Shown here in pieces: positions 32,627-40,642 of a DNA stretch of 40,642 nt. The notes beneath the pieces were generated by a model. The model did no database searches. It was not told where the DNA came from and worked only from the letters and a program-made list of their open reading frames with translations. Source of the DNA: DAOUEG01 sp964595455 (lineage in GTDB: Bacteria; Chloroflexota; Dehalococcoidia; Dehalococcoidales; RBG-16-60-22); NCBI GenBank assembly GCA_964595455.1, contig CAZQQL010000012.1, positions 1-40,642 of the forward strand. The letters are read 5' to 3'. Each line of letters begins with the position of its first letter. The stretch's first letter is position 1. Both the position numbers and the translations under genes were made by a program.

Positions 32627-33619
32627 ATGTCTTATAAAAGCGGAATAGCCGTCTTTTGCGAAAACAATAACGGAAATCTGGCCGCCATATCCGCTGAAGG
32701 CCTCGGCGAAGCGCGCCGTCTGGCAGATGCAGCCGGATGGAAGGTTTGCGCTTTATGCCTCGGGAATAATCTCGGGGACATCGCCGAACAGACTGTGGCC
32801 GCCGGAACGGATACCGTCTACGTTATCGATGAACCGCAGTTGGCTGTCTATGAACCGGACGCTTATCTCCAAGCCCTCATGCAGGGCGTTGAAAAAGCCG
32901 GTCCCGCCGTCATCATCCTTGGTCAGGACGATATCGGCCGCGACCTGGCACCACGCCTGGCGTTCAAACTGAACACCGCCGTGACGATGGACTGTGTCGC
33001 GCTCTCCCTGAAAGATGGTCGGATATCAGCCACCAAGCCTGTCTATGGTGGTAACGCCATGGGTGTCTATGAATCTTCATCAGACCCGCAGATCGTGACC
33101 ATCCGGACCAAGGCCATGGCCGCGCTGGAACCGGACGTCTCCCGAACCGGGGAAATTGTCTCTGTTTCGGTGACACTCGACACGGCCGCCATCCGCACGA
33201 AGACCCTTGAACGTGTCGTTGAAAAGAGCGAAGGAGTCAAGCTGGAAGACGCGGATTGCGTTGTGGTCGGCGGCCGCGGCATCGGGTCCCAGGAAGGGTT
33301 CCAGCAACTGGCTGAACTAGCCAAGGTACTGAAAGGCGCTCTCGGCGCCAGCCGACCGCCATGCGATAACAACTGGGTGCCGGATACCCTTCAGGTCGGC
33401 CTGACCGGCAAGATAATCGCGCCGGGCCTCTATATCGCCGTGGCCGTGTCCGGCTCTAGCCAGCATATGAGCGGCTGCTCCGGTTCCCGCAACATCATAG
33501 CCATCAACAAAGACAAGGAAGCCAACATCTTCCGCCATGCCCGCTACGGGGCGGTCGGTGATTGGAAAAAGATCCTGCCGGCTTTCACTGCTAAGGTGAA
33601 GGAACTGCTTGAATCTTAA
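32627..33619 (+). CDS. etfA: Electron transfer flavoprotein, alpha subunit
   Basis: A 330-residue partner of EtfB that binds FAD in its C-terminal domain. The N-terminal half has the Rossmann-like domain with VIILGQDDIGRDLAPRLA; the FAD domain shows VVGGRGIGSQEGFQQL, GASRPPCDNNWVP, GLTGKIIAPGLYIAVAVSGS and SGCSGSRNIIAINKDKEANI, all strongly conserved. The protein ends soon after the AVGDWKKILPAF motif, the normal length. AAAGGA precedes ATG 32627. A bidirectional terminator follows the gene. No ETF dehydrogenase is in the window, so the final acceptor is unknown. Confidence 0.95.
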   Translation: MSYKSGIAVFCENNNGNLAAISAEGLGEARRLADAAGWKVCALCLGNNLGDIAEQTVAAGTDTVYVIDEPQLAVYEPDAYLQALMQGVEKAGPAVIILGQDDIGRDLAPRLAFKLNTAVTMDCVALSLKDGRISATKPVYGGNAMGVYESSSDPQIVTIRTKAMAALEPDVSRTGEIVSVSVTLDTAAIRTKTLERVVEKSEGVKLEDADCVVVGGRGIGSQEGFQQLAELAKVLKGALGASRPPCDNNWVPDTLQVGLTGKIIAPGLYIAVAVSGSSQHMSGCSGSRNIIAINKDKEANIFRHARYGAVGDWKKILPAFTAKVKELLES

Positions 33620-33640
33620 ACCTTCTCGATTTCAGCTAAA

Positions 33641-33678
33641 AAAGAAGCGCCCCGGTTTCCCGGGGCGCTTTCTTGTTG
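33641..33678. terminator. Bidirectional intrinsic terminator between etfA and the EF-G-like gene
   Basis: AAGCGCCCCGG (33645-33655) pairs with CCGGGGCGCTT (33660-33670) around a four-base loop. AAAAAAG lies on the left and TTCTTGTT on the right, so it can end both etfA and the opposite EF-G-like transcript. Confidence 0.85.
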
Positions 33679-33694
33679 GCGTATGTTAGTAGCC

Positions 33695-35746
33695 TTACTC
33701 TTTTTCGGCCTGGGCCTGGGCAATGACTTTCTGAGCTACCTGGGCGGGCACTTCCTCGTAGTGGTCGAATTCCATCGTGTAGGTAGCGCGTCCCTGCGTC
33801 ATCGATTTGAGGTCGATAGCATACCGCTGGACTTCAGCCAGCGGGGCCTGAGCTTCAATCGTATTGATATTGCCTTCGGGGTTCATACCAAGCACCCGGG
33901 CGCGTTTCGTATTGAGATCGCCGATGATGTCCCCGGTGAGGTCGTTAGGCACGGTCACTTTCAGGTTCACGATAGGTTCCAGCAGGATCGGACGTCCGTC
34001 CTGGATGCCCTTCTTGAAAGCCTGGGAGCCGGCGATTTTGAAACAGATTTCCGAAGAATCGACCGGATGGAAGCTGCCATCGTACAGTGTCGTTCTGATG
34101 CCCACGACCGGGAAACCGGCCAGGCCTCCCTCGTTGTAGGATTCAGTCACACCTTTTTCAACAGCGGGAATGTAGTTCCTGGGCACTGAGCCGCCGACAA
34201 CCCGCTCGGTGAACTCGTTCTCGCCTCGTTCCGGCAGAGGTTCGAGTTCCAGGAGGACATGGCCATATTGACCGTGCCCGCCGGACTGTTTCTTGTGCTT
34301 GTATTCGGCCTTGGAAGGTACCGTTATGGTCTCGCGGTAAGGCACCTTGGGAATAGCGAGCTCGACATTGACGCCGAACTTGCGTGATATCTTCTCCGCA
34401 GCGACGGCCAAGTGGGTATCGCCCATGCCGGAGAGTATCGTCTCGGCGGTGCCGAGTTCACGGTGGACCGTCAGCGTGGGGTCTTCTTCGGCGAGGCGTG
34501 CCAGCGCCGCACCCATCTTGTCGATGTCCGTCTTCGTCTTGGGATAGACAGCTTCTCTGAATGTAGTCGCCGGGAAAACGATGGGAGTGATCTTGACATG
34601 CTTTTCCGGTGCGCAGAGAGTATCGCCGGTCTCGGTAACGCTCAATTTAGCGACTGCCCCGATGTCCCCGGCACCGATCTCATTGACCGGCTCTTGGGTC
34701 TTGCCCTTCATCAGGTAGATTTGGCCGATTCTCTCACTGGCGTTCTGGTTCGTATTGAAAACCTGGGAATTGCCGGTAAAGGTCCCATTATAGACCCTGA
34801 AATAGGTCAGCTTGCCTACATATGGATCGGCGGTTGTCTTGAAGACCAGGGCTGCGAGCGGGCCATTTTCGTCCGGATCGGCTTCTCCACTTTCCAGAGC
34901 GACTTTGCTCTCCTTCGGCGTCGGCAGGTATTCCATGATCGCATCCAACAGGCGTCCGACGCCGATGTTCGCCAGCCCGGAACCGGCCAGTATCGGCACG
35001 ACACTCCCGTTCTTTACGGCTTTGTTCAGAGTTGTGGTCAGTTCCTCGGAGGTAATCTCTTCTCCACCGAGATATTTCTCAATTAGTGTATCATCAACTT
35101 CGGCGACCGACTCGATGAGCATATCGCGGAAGGCCTGTGCCTGGGCTTTAATGTTGTCCGGGATTTCACCTTCCTTGGCGTCTTTACCAGCGCCGGTATA
35201 TGCCTTCATGGACAGCAGATCCACAACGCCCTGGAAGGATGTGTGGGCGCCGATGGCCGCTTGTAGCGGGACGCATTTAGTCCCGAATCTGGCACGGATG
35301 TCATCCACGACCTTCTTAAAATCAGCGTTTTCCCGGTCCATCTTGTTCACGAGGACCAGGCGGGGGAGGGATGCCCTCTGGCAGTAGTCCCAGTACTGTT
35401 CCGTACCGACTTCGACGCCGGCGGTAGCGTCCACCAGGATAACGGCGCCTTCACAGACCCTCATGCCGGCTTTGACTTCGCCGACGAAATCGGTATAGCC
35501 CGGGGCGTCCATGATATTGAACTTCTGTCCCCTCCATTCGCACGGTATGACCGACAGACTGATACTGATTTTCCGCTTGATCTCCTCCGGTTCATGGTCG
35601 GACATAGTCGAACCATCGTCGACCTTGCCGAGACGGTTTGCCACGCCGGTATTGAACGCAATAGCTTCCGCCAGAGACGTCTTGCCCGCTCCTCCATGAG
35701 ATAACAGAACGGTGTTATGAATCTTGTCCAGTCCGTATTTCGTCAT
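33695..35746 (-). CDS. EF-G-like translation-factor GTPase (FusA2-type paralogue)
   Basis: A 683-residue five-domain GTPase. ATG 35746 with AGGTGA upstream is preferred over a longer frame from 35806. The P-loop reads SHGGAGKTS (16-24), switch II DAPGYTDF (80-87) and NKMD (134-137). Compared with canonical EF-G, the catalytic histidine of DxPGH is Tyr84 and the RGITI switch I motif is RKISI, so this is the EF-G-like class seen also as mycobacterial FusA2, not the main translocase. Domains III-V, with HKKQSGGHGQYGHVLLELEPL in domain IV, follow in order. Members of this class are reported to bind ribosomes, but their role is unclear. Its own promoter lies at 35777-35806. Confidence 0.88.
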   Translation of the reverse strand: MTKYGLDKIHNTVLLSHGGAGKTSLAEAIAFNTGVANRLGKVDDGSTMSDHEPEEIKRKISISLSVIPCEWRGQKFNIMDAPGYTDFVGEVKAGMRVCEGAVILVDATAGVEVGTEQYWDYCQRASLPRLVLVNKMDRENADFKKVVDDIRARFGTKCVPLQAAIGAHTSFQGVVDLLSMKAYTGAGKDAKEGEIPDNIKAQAQAFRDMLIESVAEVDDTLIEKYLGGEEITSEELTTTLNKAVKNGSVVPILAGSGLANIGVGRLLDAIMEYLPTPKESKVALESGEADPDENGPLAALVFKTTADPYVGKLTYFRVYNGTFTGNSQVFNTNQNASERIGQIYLMKGKTQEPVNEIGAGDIGAVAKLSVTETGDTLCAPEKHVKITPIVFPATTFREAVYPKTKTDIDKMGAALARLAEEDPTLTVHRELGTAETILSGMGDTHLAVAAEKISRKFGVNVELAIPKVPYRETITVPSKAEYKHKKQSGGHGQYGHVLLELEPLPERGENEFTERVVGGSVPRNYIPAVEKGVTESYNEGGLAGFPVVGIRTTLYDGSFHPVDSSEICFKIAGSQAFKKGIQDGRPILLEPIVNLKVTVPNDLTGDIIGDLNTKRARVLGMNPEGNINTIEAQAPLAEVQRYAIDLKSMTQGRATYTMEFDHYEEVPAQVAQKVIAQAQAEKE

Positions 35747-35776
35747 CGAATCACCTGCAAACAGAATTACGTTATC

Positions 35777-35806
35777 ATTATACTCACAGTCTGATTTCGT
35801 CGGCAA
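35777..35806 (-). promoter_or_regulatory. Promoter of the EF-G-like gene
   Basis: Minus-strand TTGCCG (35801-35806), an 18-base spacer and consensus TATAAT (35777-35782). Initiation near 35770 gives a leader of about 24 bases including AGGTGA. Confidence 0.58.
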
Positions 35807-35869
35807 GCTTATGGAAAGTCCTGCATGACAAAAGGCGAGACTGAGAATAAGAGGCTTGCTGTATCAGTC

Positions 35870-36448
35870 TTACCACTTGTTATTGATGACAAGTTCGGAA
35901 AGTGGTTTGCGCGGCGGCGCTTTCCCTTCACGGGCGGCCACACCAACCGGCAAAAGGCAGATGACACGGGTACCTTTTGGAGTGTCGAGTACCTTTTCCG
36001 CGGCTTCGGCATCGAAAGCGCCTATGATAACGGTGCCGAGTCCCTGGGCGTGAGCAGCCAGGCACATGTTCTGTATCGCCAGGGCGGCGTCGAACATGAA
36101 CCAGTCGCCTTTATCGGTAACATATTTGAATTCGCCGCCGCCGCCGGGTTTACCCCCGGAAACACCGGTCTCGGCACACATGACAATTAGAGCGGGAACC
36201 GTGTTGATGGACTTGACGCCGGGGTTCTCGACGACCCGGTCCGGCAGTTCAATTTTCATCAGGGTATCCGCCAGTTTTGACTTGATGGCCGGGTCCCTTA
36301 CAACAACGAACTTCCAGCATTGCGTATTGGCCCAGGACGGCGCCCATTGGCCCGCTTCGAGCATGGCGTTTATCTTGCTATCATCGACCGCTGCATCGGT
36401 ATAGTTCCGGATGCTCCTCCGGGTCTTGATGGTCTCGAAAAGTTCCAC
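35870..36448 (-). CDS. Nitroreductase-family flavoprotein
   Basis: A 192-residue FMN-dependent oxidoreductase that starts at GTG 36448 behind AGGAGG. The N-terminal FMN-binding motif is KTRRSIRNYTD (8-18), followed by APSWANTQCWKFVVV (36-50), the central helix with AIQNMCLAAHAQGLGTVIIG and the C-terminal PVGVAARE. The family reduces nitro compounds, quinones or other electron-poor substrates using NAD(P)H; some members remove iodine or build cofactors. The exact substrate is unknown. It lies 123 bases from the EF-G-like gene start and is probably monocistronic. Confidence 0.9.
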   Translation of the reverse strand: MELFETIKTRRSIRNYTDAAVDDSKINAMLEAGQWAPSWANTQCWKFVVVRDPAIKSKLADTLMKIELPDRVVENPGVKSINTVPALIVMCAETGVSGGKPGGGGEFKYVTDKGDWFMFDAALAIQNMCLAAHAQGLGTVIIGAFDAEAAEKVLDTPKGTRVICLLPVGVAAREGKAPPRKPLSELVINNKW

Positions 36449-36554
36449 GCGTCAACCTCCTGAAAAAAGACGTTTCACGCTATTATCGCATAGAAAGGCT
36501 GCTAAAGCGAGTTTAGCTGTAAGTAAGGAGTTGACCGGGCGTTGCCACCGGTGA

Positions 36555-37190
36555 TTAGGCTTCCCAGGCGCCCTTGCCGATAAGCGGTACGAACCGGCAC
36601 CCGCCGAGGTCCATAAGCCGGATCTCGTTGTCTTCCTTGATCACTCGGTACAGTTCCTGGTCGTAGCGGGACCCAACCGGTATGATCATCCTCCCACCCT
36701 CTGCAAGTTGGGCCACCAGGTCATCCGGAACGCGCGGCGCTCCGGCGGTAACCAGGATGGCGTCGTATGGAGCTTCCTCAGTCCAGCCGAGTGTTTCCCC
36801 GGCAGTACGGTACTCAATGTTCCTGTAACCGAGAGTGTCCAGGACCTGCCTGGCTTTCTCGGAAAGGGAGGAAACCCGTTCGACGGTTATGACTTTCCCG
36901 GCAAGCTCGGCGAGGATGGCGGACTGATATCCGCTCCCGGTGCCGAGTTCAAGTACCTTATCTGTTGAGTTAAGCTGCAGTTCCTGAGTCATGAACGCCA
37001 CGATGTATGGCTGGGAAATCGTCTGTCCTTCACCGATTGGCAACGGCCGGTCTTCATAGGCCATGCTCCGCAACGGTTCAGGCACGAACAACTCACGGGG
37101 AATGCGGGCCATCGCATTCAATACGCGCTGGTCCCTGATATTCCAACTAAGAGAACGAATGAGTTCGGCCCGGCGTTCCTCATGGTTCAT
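36555..37190 (-). CDS. pcm: Protein-L-isoaspartate O-methyltransferase
   Basis: A 211-residue SAM-dependent repair enzyme that methylates isoaspartyl residues in damaged proteins. The family motifs are RELFVPEPLRSMAYEDRPLP (32-51), GQTISQPYIVAFMTQ (55-69), and the SAM-binding VLELGTGSGYQSA (79-91), followed by AILVTAGAPRVPDDL. Length is normal. ATG 37190 has no strong ribosome site. It follows the small membrane protein gene by 18 bases and probably belongs to the same leftward transcript from the xerD promoter. Confidence 0.95.
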   Translation of the reverse strand: MNHEERRAELIRSLSWNIRDQRVLNAMARIPRELFVPEPLRSMAYEDRPLPIGEGQTISQPYIVAFMTQELQLNSTDKVLELGTGSGYQSAILAELAGKVITVERVSSLSEKARQVLDTLGYRNIEYRTAGETLGWTEEAPYDAILVTAGAPRVPDDLVAQLAEGGRMIIPVGSRYDQELYRVIKEDNEIRLMDLGGCRFVPLIGKGAWEA

Positions 37191-37208
37191 GGGACGGTCC
37201 GGCAGGAG

Positions 37209-37514
37209 CTACCCGATGACGATGGACAGCACGATCAGCACAACCAGGATGATTGCTGCCAGGATACCGATTTTCTTCAGGTCTGCCGGCAGATACGGAT
37301 ACTCCATGGTATCGATTCGTTGTGGAGCGGGTTTGGCAGGCGCATCTGACTGCACGGGAGCGCCGGTGACCGGTACTGAAGCAGCCTTTTGAAGTTCCGG
37401 TGATTTCGGTTCTGCAATAGGGTTCCTGGTAATGCCTTCTCTCTGGCGCTGGATCGTCCTGGCTTTCTTGCTATTTTGAGGATGCTTGTTCTTTTTTCCG
37501 GTAGTAGCTGGCAT
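37209..37514 (-). CDS. Small tail-anchored membrane protein
   Basis: A 101-residue protein of unknown function. The N-terminal half is very basic and hydrophilic (TTGKKNKHPQNSKKART), the middle is rich in Pro and Ala, and a single C-terminal membrane segment (IGILAAIILVVLIVLSIVIG) ends the protein. This layout suggests insertion as a tail anchor with the basic domain in the cytosol. AAGGAGG precedes ATG 37514, strong support that it is translated. It sits between xerD and pcm, 17 bases after the xerD stop. I do not recognise a named family. Confidence 0.75.
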   Translation of the reverse strand: MPATTGKKNKHPQNSKKARTIQRQREGITRNPIAEPKSPELQKAASVPVTGAPVQSDAPAKPAPQRIDTMEYPYLPADLKKIGILAAIILVVLIVLSIVIG

Positions 37515-37531
37515 CCGAATGCCTCCTTGTA

Positions 37532-38434
37532 TTAGTCCCTGGCCCGAGGGTGCGCCCTGTCATAGTCTCTCCTGGCGCGCTCCGTGGTCAGGTGGGTATA
37601 AACCTGGGTAGTGGAAATGTTGGCGTGACCGAGCAGTTCCTGGACCGATCTCAGGTCCGCACCGCCGCTCAGCATGTGAGTAGCGAAGCTGTGACGCAGA
37701 GTGTGCGGGCTTATTTGTGAACTCAGTCCGGCAGCTTTGGCATACTCCTTCAGTTTCTGCCAGAACCCCTGGCGGGTAAGTCTCTCACCGCGGGCGTTAA
37801 GGAACAACGCGTCTTCTTTGCGTCCCCTGGACAACTTGGGACGTTCTTCATCGATATACTGCTTTATGGCGCGGGCTATCTGCTCGTAGAGGGGAATGAT
37901 CCTCTCCTTGCGTCCCTTGCCGAAGCACCGCACAAAAAACTCTCCGTCTAGATTGACGTCACCCATGTTGAGGGCGACCAGTTCGCTGATGCGCATACCA
38001 CTGGCGTACAGTAGTTCCAGCATGGCGCGGTCCCGCTTGGCTTCGGATGTCGAGAGCTTGGATGGCTGCTCAAGAAGCTGGCGGACCTGGCTGATGGGGA
38101 TCGGCTTCGGGAGGGCTTTTCCGACAGACGGCGAACTCAGGTTTTCGGTGGGGTCTTTCTTTACAATGCCCTCATTGACCAGGAATCCGAAGAATGAACG
38201 GGCGGCGGCCATTTTTCTGGCCACGGTCGTCGCTACATAACCTCTTTCTTTCAGGTCCAGCAGATACCCAAGCATGGTTTGACGGGTGAAGTTTTCCCAC
38301 CCGGAGAGTGACCCGTTCCCCTTGGCATAATCCGTAAGAGCCATGAGATCATTACGGTATGCAGCGATTGTATGTTCCGAGTAGCCTTTTTCAACTGCCA
38401 GATAGTGCAGAAAGCTTTCGACTTGCTCTACCAT
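37532..38434 (-). CDS. xerD: Tyrosine recombinase XerC/XerD
   Basis: A 300-residue site-specific recombinase that resolves chromosome dimers at dif, normally with FtsK help. A SAM-like N-terminal DNA-binding domain covers about 1-90. Catalytic residues are all visible: Arg148 (GMRISEL), Lys173, His244 and Arg247 (HTLRHSFATHML), His270 (LLGHANISTTQ) and Tyr279 (VYTHL). Length is that of a housekeeping XerCD rather than a phage integrase, and no attachment site or phage gene is near. AAAGGAGA precedes ATG 38434 and a good promoter lies at 38486-38515. Whether it is XerC, XerD or a single XerH/S-like enzyme cannot be told. Confidence 0.9.
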   Translation of the reverse strand: MVEQVESFLHYLAVEKGYSEHTIAAYRNDLMALTDYAKGNGSLSGWENFTRQTMLGYLLDLKERGYVATTVARKMAAARSFFGFLVNEGIVKKDPTENLSSPSVGKALPKPIPISQVRQLLEQPSKLSTSEAKRDRAMLELLYASGMRISELVALNMGDVNLDGEFFVRCFGKGRKERIIPLYEQIARAIKQYIDEERPKLSRGRKEDALFLNARGERLTRQGFWQKLKEYAKAAGLSSQISPHTLRHSFATHMLSGGADLRSVQELLGHANISTTQVYTHLTTERARRDYDRAHPRARD

Positions 38435-38485
38435 AGCATCTCCTTTGGACCGCCGTTGGTTGTTCTGGACGTCATGCCCCGAAGT

Positions 38486-38515
38486 ATGATAGGCATTTTA
38501 ACATAATATTGTCAA
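38486..38515 (-). promoter_or_regulatory. Promoter of the xerD-small protein-pcm unit
   Basis: Minus-strand TTGACA (38510-38515), an 18-base AT-rich spacer and TATCAT (38486-38491). Initiation near 38479 gives a leader of about 45 bases to ATG 38434. Confidence 0.62.
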
Positions 38516-38682
38516 TCGGAAAAGCTCGACTCTGCAGGCCGGGCCTGATAGTGCTCGGCGGACGCCGGCAGGCACGTCTCTCCCATGACGAATTCGCTAT
38601 TGTAAACCGTACGAACGTATCCCACAATGAAATTAGATTGGCCGTGATAGCGATATAACGCTTCCACTGAGGTAATGCGCCC

Positions 38683-40197
38683 ATGCCCGATGCTTCCAGT
38701 TACGCTCCCGGGATTCTGGAAAAAATGCCCCCGCAGAGTGATGCTTTGCAAACAATTCCGGAGTCTATGGCCAGGAAATACCTGGCTATACCGCTCGCTA
38801 TCGACGGCAACGTACTCCGGGTGGCGATGGCCAACCCTTCTGATATCATGGCCCTCGAAGCGCTGGCAAGTTGGAGCCAGATGCGCATCGAGGCGGAAAG
38901 CGCGCCCAGGGAAGCCATCCTGGAAGCCATCGACTTTAATTACAAGTCGTACGATGAAATAGAACGCCAGATTTCCAGCATATCTCCGGCGGAGAATTCC
39001 CAGAAAGCCGGAGCTTTGTTCGCCGAGAGCGCCAACGACGCCCCGGTCGCCCAGGCCCTTTCCCTAATCATTGATGAAGCCGTCAAGGCTCGCGCCTCGG
39101 ACATCCACCTGCACCCGGGTGAAGAAAAGATACGGGTAAGGTTCCGTATCGATGGTACCCTGCATGACATGTTTTCCTTGCCGCTGAGCACCCTTACTCC
39201 ACTGATTTCCAGGATAAAGATTCTTTCCAGTTTGAATATTGCGGATCACCACCGCCCGCAGGACGGCCAGTTTTCCATGAAGACCAAGGGCCGAACGGTG
39301 GATATCCGCGTCGGTATTATTTCGACGGTCTATGGGGAAATGGCCGTGCTCAGGCTGCTCGATAAATCCCGAGCTACGCTCCATCTCTCAGACCTGGGGT
39401 TCTTGCCGGAAAGCCTCACCCAGCTCGAACAGATGCTGAAAGTTCCCTACGGCATTATTCTCGTCAGCGGCCCGACCGGGGCCGGCAAGACGACCACACT
39501 ATACGCAGCGCTGAATTCTCTCGACCAGTCCGAAAGGAATATCATCACCGTCGAGGACCCTGTGGAATACCGTTTTTCTAACATCAATCAGATACAGGTC
39601 AACCCGAGGGCCGGCCTCACGTTCGCGAGCGGTCTCCGTTCCATCCTCAGGTTGGACCCGGACGTTATCCTCATCGGTGAGATCCGCGACGCGGAAACAG
39701 CGAATATAGCTATTCAGTCTGCACTGACCGGCCACCTTGTCCTTTCGTCCATCCATGCCAACGATACCGTTGGTGTGGTCCTCAGACTGGTGGACCTCGG
39801 CGTCGAGCCGTTCCTCGTGGCTTCCGCTCTCATCGGCGTCATCGCCCAGCGGATGGCCCGGCGTATCTGCCCTAACTGCGCCCGTCTCATCGATGCATCT
39901 CCGGAAGAGACCCTGGTTTACGCGCAACAGATTGGAGAGGAACGAAAGGAGTTCCTCTACGGCGCCGGCTGCAAGGCGTGTGCAAATTCGGGATACCGCG
40001 GCCGGACCGGTATCTTCGAGCTTCTTTCCACTACCGATACCCTGAAGACCATGCTGCTGAAGGGTGCCACTGCCAACGAACTGAGAGACAAAGCCATCGA
40101 GGAAGGGATGATAACCCTCCTTAAAGACGGGATGAAAAAGGTCAAGAATAATACTACCACTCCGACCGAAGTGTTGCGCAACGCATACTCATTGTAA
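38683..40197 (+). CDS. pilB: Type IV pilus assembly ATPase PilB/GspE
   Basis: A 504-residue secretion ATPase that drives pilus or pseudopilus extension from the cytosolic side. A shortened N-terminal domain (about 1-110, MshEN/GSPII_E-N-like) precedes the motor. Visible motifs are RASDIHLHPGEEKIRVRFRI (137-156), Walker A GPTGAGKTTT (263-272), the Asp box TVEDPVEY, Walker B with DPDVILIGEIRD (325-336) and the His box TGHLVLSSIHAND (349-361). A C-terminal zinc site has Cys396, Cys399, Cys430 and Cys433 (CPNC...CKAC). GAGGT precedes ATG 38683. The next gene encodes the inner-membrane partner PilC/GspF. Confidence 0.93.
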   Translation: MPDASSYAPGILEKMPPQSDALQTIPESMARKYLAIPLAIDGNVLRVAMANPSDIMALEALASWSQMRIEAESAPREAILEAIDFNYKSYDEIERQISSISPAENSQKAGALFAESANDAPVAQALSLIIDEAVKARASDIHLHPGEEKIRVRFRIDGTLHDMFSLPLSTLTPLISRIKILSSLNIADHHRPQDGQFSMKTKGRTVDIRVGIISTVYGEMAVLRLLDKSRATLHLSDLGFLPESLTQLEQMLKVPYGIILVSGPTGAGKTTTLYAALNSLDQSERNIITVEDPVEYRFSNINQIQVNPRAGLTFASGLRSILRLDPDVILIGEIRDAETANIAIQSALTGHLVLSSIHANDTVGVVLRLVDLGVEPFLVASALIGVIAQRMARRICPNCARLIDASPEETLVYAQQIGEERKEFLYGAGCKACANSGYRGRTGIFELLSTTDTLKTMLLKGATANELRDKAIEEGMITLLKDGMKKVKNNTTTPTEVLRNAYSL

Positions 40198-40206
40198 AAC
40201 CGATAT

Positions 40207-40642
40207 ATGCAGTATCAATATATAGCCTGCAGTGAAGCAGGGGAAATAGTCAAAGGCAAAATAAGTGCCACCACTGAAGACAGCATCGCTGAAATGATGA
40301 GCTATGCAGGATACCGTCTCATTAATCTCAAGCCCTTTGTGCCGTTCTTCAGCCTCGGTAAGTTCACACAGCAGATGTTCCCGGTCAAACCGAATGATGT
40401 CATCATGCTGTTCCGCCAACTCGCTCTGTTGCTCGAATCCGGGGTGAATATCGTTACCTCCATGGAGCTTCTCAGGGAGCAGATGACCAACCGGACTCTC
40501 AAAAAAGTAGTCAGCGATGTTATCCGGGATATCCGCGGTGGTACTCAGTTATCGGTTGCGATGGGCCGACACCCCACGATTTTTTCTCAAATGGCCTGCC
40601 GTTCCTTGAGCATCGGGGAACAGACCGGCGGCATGGAGACCA
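40207..40642 (+). CDS. pilC: Type IV pilus/T2SS inner-membrane platform protein PilC/GspF, N-terminal fragment
   Basis: The frame begins at ATG 40207 and runs past the window end, giving 145 residues. It starts MQYQYIACSEAGEIVKGKI, the usual beta-strand opening of the family. The first cytoplasmic T2SSF domain has FRQLALLLESGVNIVTSMELL and SIGEQTGGMET at the cut end, both standard for PilC. It forms the membrane base that PilB turns. It lies nine bases after pilB and has no strong ribosome site, which suggests translational coupling. The membrane segments and second domain lie beyond the window. Confidence 0.92.
   Translation, partial: MQYQYIACSEAGEIVKGKISATTEDSIAEMMSYAGYRLINLKPFVPFFSLGKFTQQMFPVKPNDVIMLFRQLALLLESGVNIVTSMELLREQMTNRTLKKVVSDVIRDIRGGTQLSVAMGRHPTIFSQMACRSLSIGEQTGGMET

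Noticed and set aside
37532..38434. Integrase of a mobile element
   Set aside because: Length and neighbours fit housekeeping XerCD; no att repeats, tRNA or phage genes adjoin it.
38535..38547. Palindrome CAGGCC-G-GGCCTG upstream of pilB
   Set aside because: Too short and isolated to call an operator or terminator; likely chance in GC-rich DNA.

Overview
The window reads as a stretch of chromosome from an anaerobic bacterium, most likely a Dehalococcoidia-type member of the Chloroflexota. That placement is inferred from the gene mix: a ribF-tyrS-aminotransferase-serA block, uracil-DNA glycosylase-RNase J-FtsK, a K+-independent proton-pumping pyrophosphatase, an EF-G-like paralogue, anaerobic-style acyl-CoA oxidation genes and a DUF4445 corrinoid-activase-like protein. 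No 16S rRNA or other decisive marker is present. Most genes are moderately GC-rich and densely packed. I found no tRNA, rRNA, CRISPR array, insertion sequence or prophage gene.

Layout. 1-5636 (+) is an acyl-CoA degradation operon: the end of a thiolase, its DUF35 zinc-ribbon/OB-fold partner, a 3-hydroxyacyl-CoA dehydrogenase/enoyl-CoA hydratase fusion, and two acyl-CoA dehydrogenases with an AT-rich DUF2185 gene between them. 5654-7594 (+) is a [2Fe-2S]/ASKHA reductive-activator-like protein. 7664-10683 (+) holds a FemAB/GNAT-like protein, an MshA-like glycosyltransferase and a PIG-L deacetylase. 10680-11996 holds a metallo-beta-lactamase-fold hydrolase (-) and a PAP2-like membrane protein (+). 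12170-16935 (-) is an udg-rnj-ftsK operon. 17229-22069 (-) is a ribF-tyrS-aminotransferase-serA operon, with a DUF1015 gene just upstream. 23621-24235 (+) is a second metallo-hydrolase, followed by a bidirectional terminator and hppA (-). 26956-29564 (-) holds a cupin, a PPOX-fold flavoprotein and an acyl-CoA ligase. 29791-33619 (+) is prfA-prmC followed by etfB-etfA. 33695-38434 (-) holds an EF-G-like GTPase, a nitroreductase, Pcm, a small tail-anchored protein and XerD. 38683-40642 (+) is pilB and the start of pilC.

How the genes may work together. The ligase at 27993 can make acyl-CoA. The dehydrogenase pair, fusion protein and thiolase can oxidise and cleave it, and EtfAB can take the electrons. 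The pyrophosphatase recovers energy from the PPi released by acyl and aminoacyl activation. SerA with the class V aminotransferase supplies most of serine biosynthesis.

Points most worth a second look: the two acyl-CoA dehydrogenases carry complementary halves of an active site, suggesting an obligate heteromer; a DUF2185 gene of different base composition sits inside that pair; an activator-like protein lies beside the pathway with no visible client; three genes resemble a low-molecular-weight thiol pathway; the acyl-CoA ligase leader has three copies of an operator-like octamer; and a terminator hairpin lies between a good promoter and hppA.
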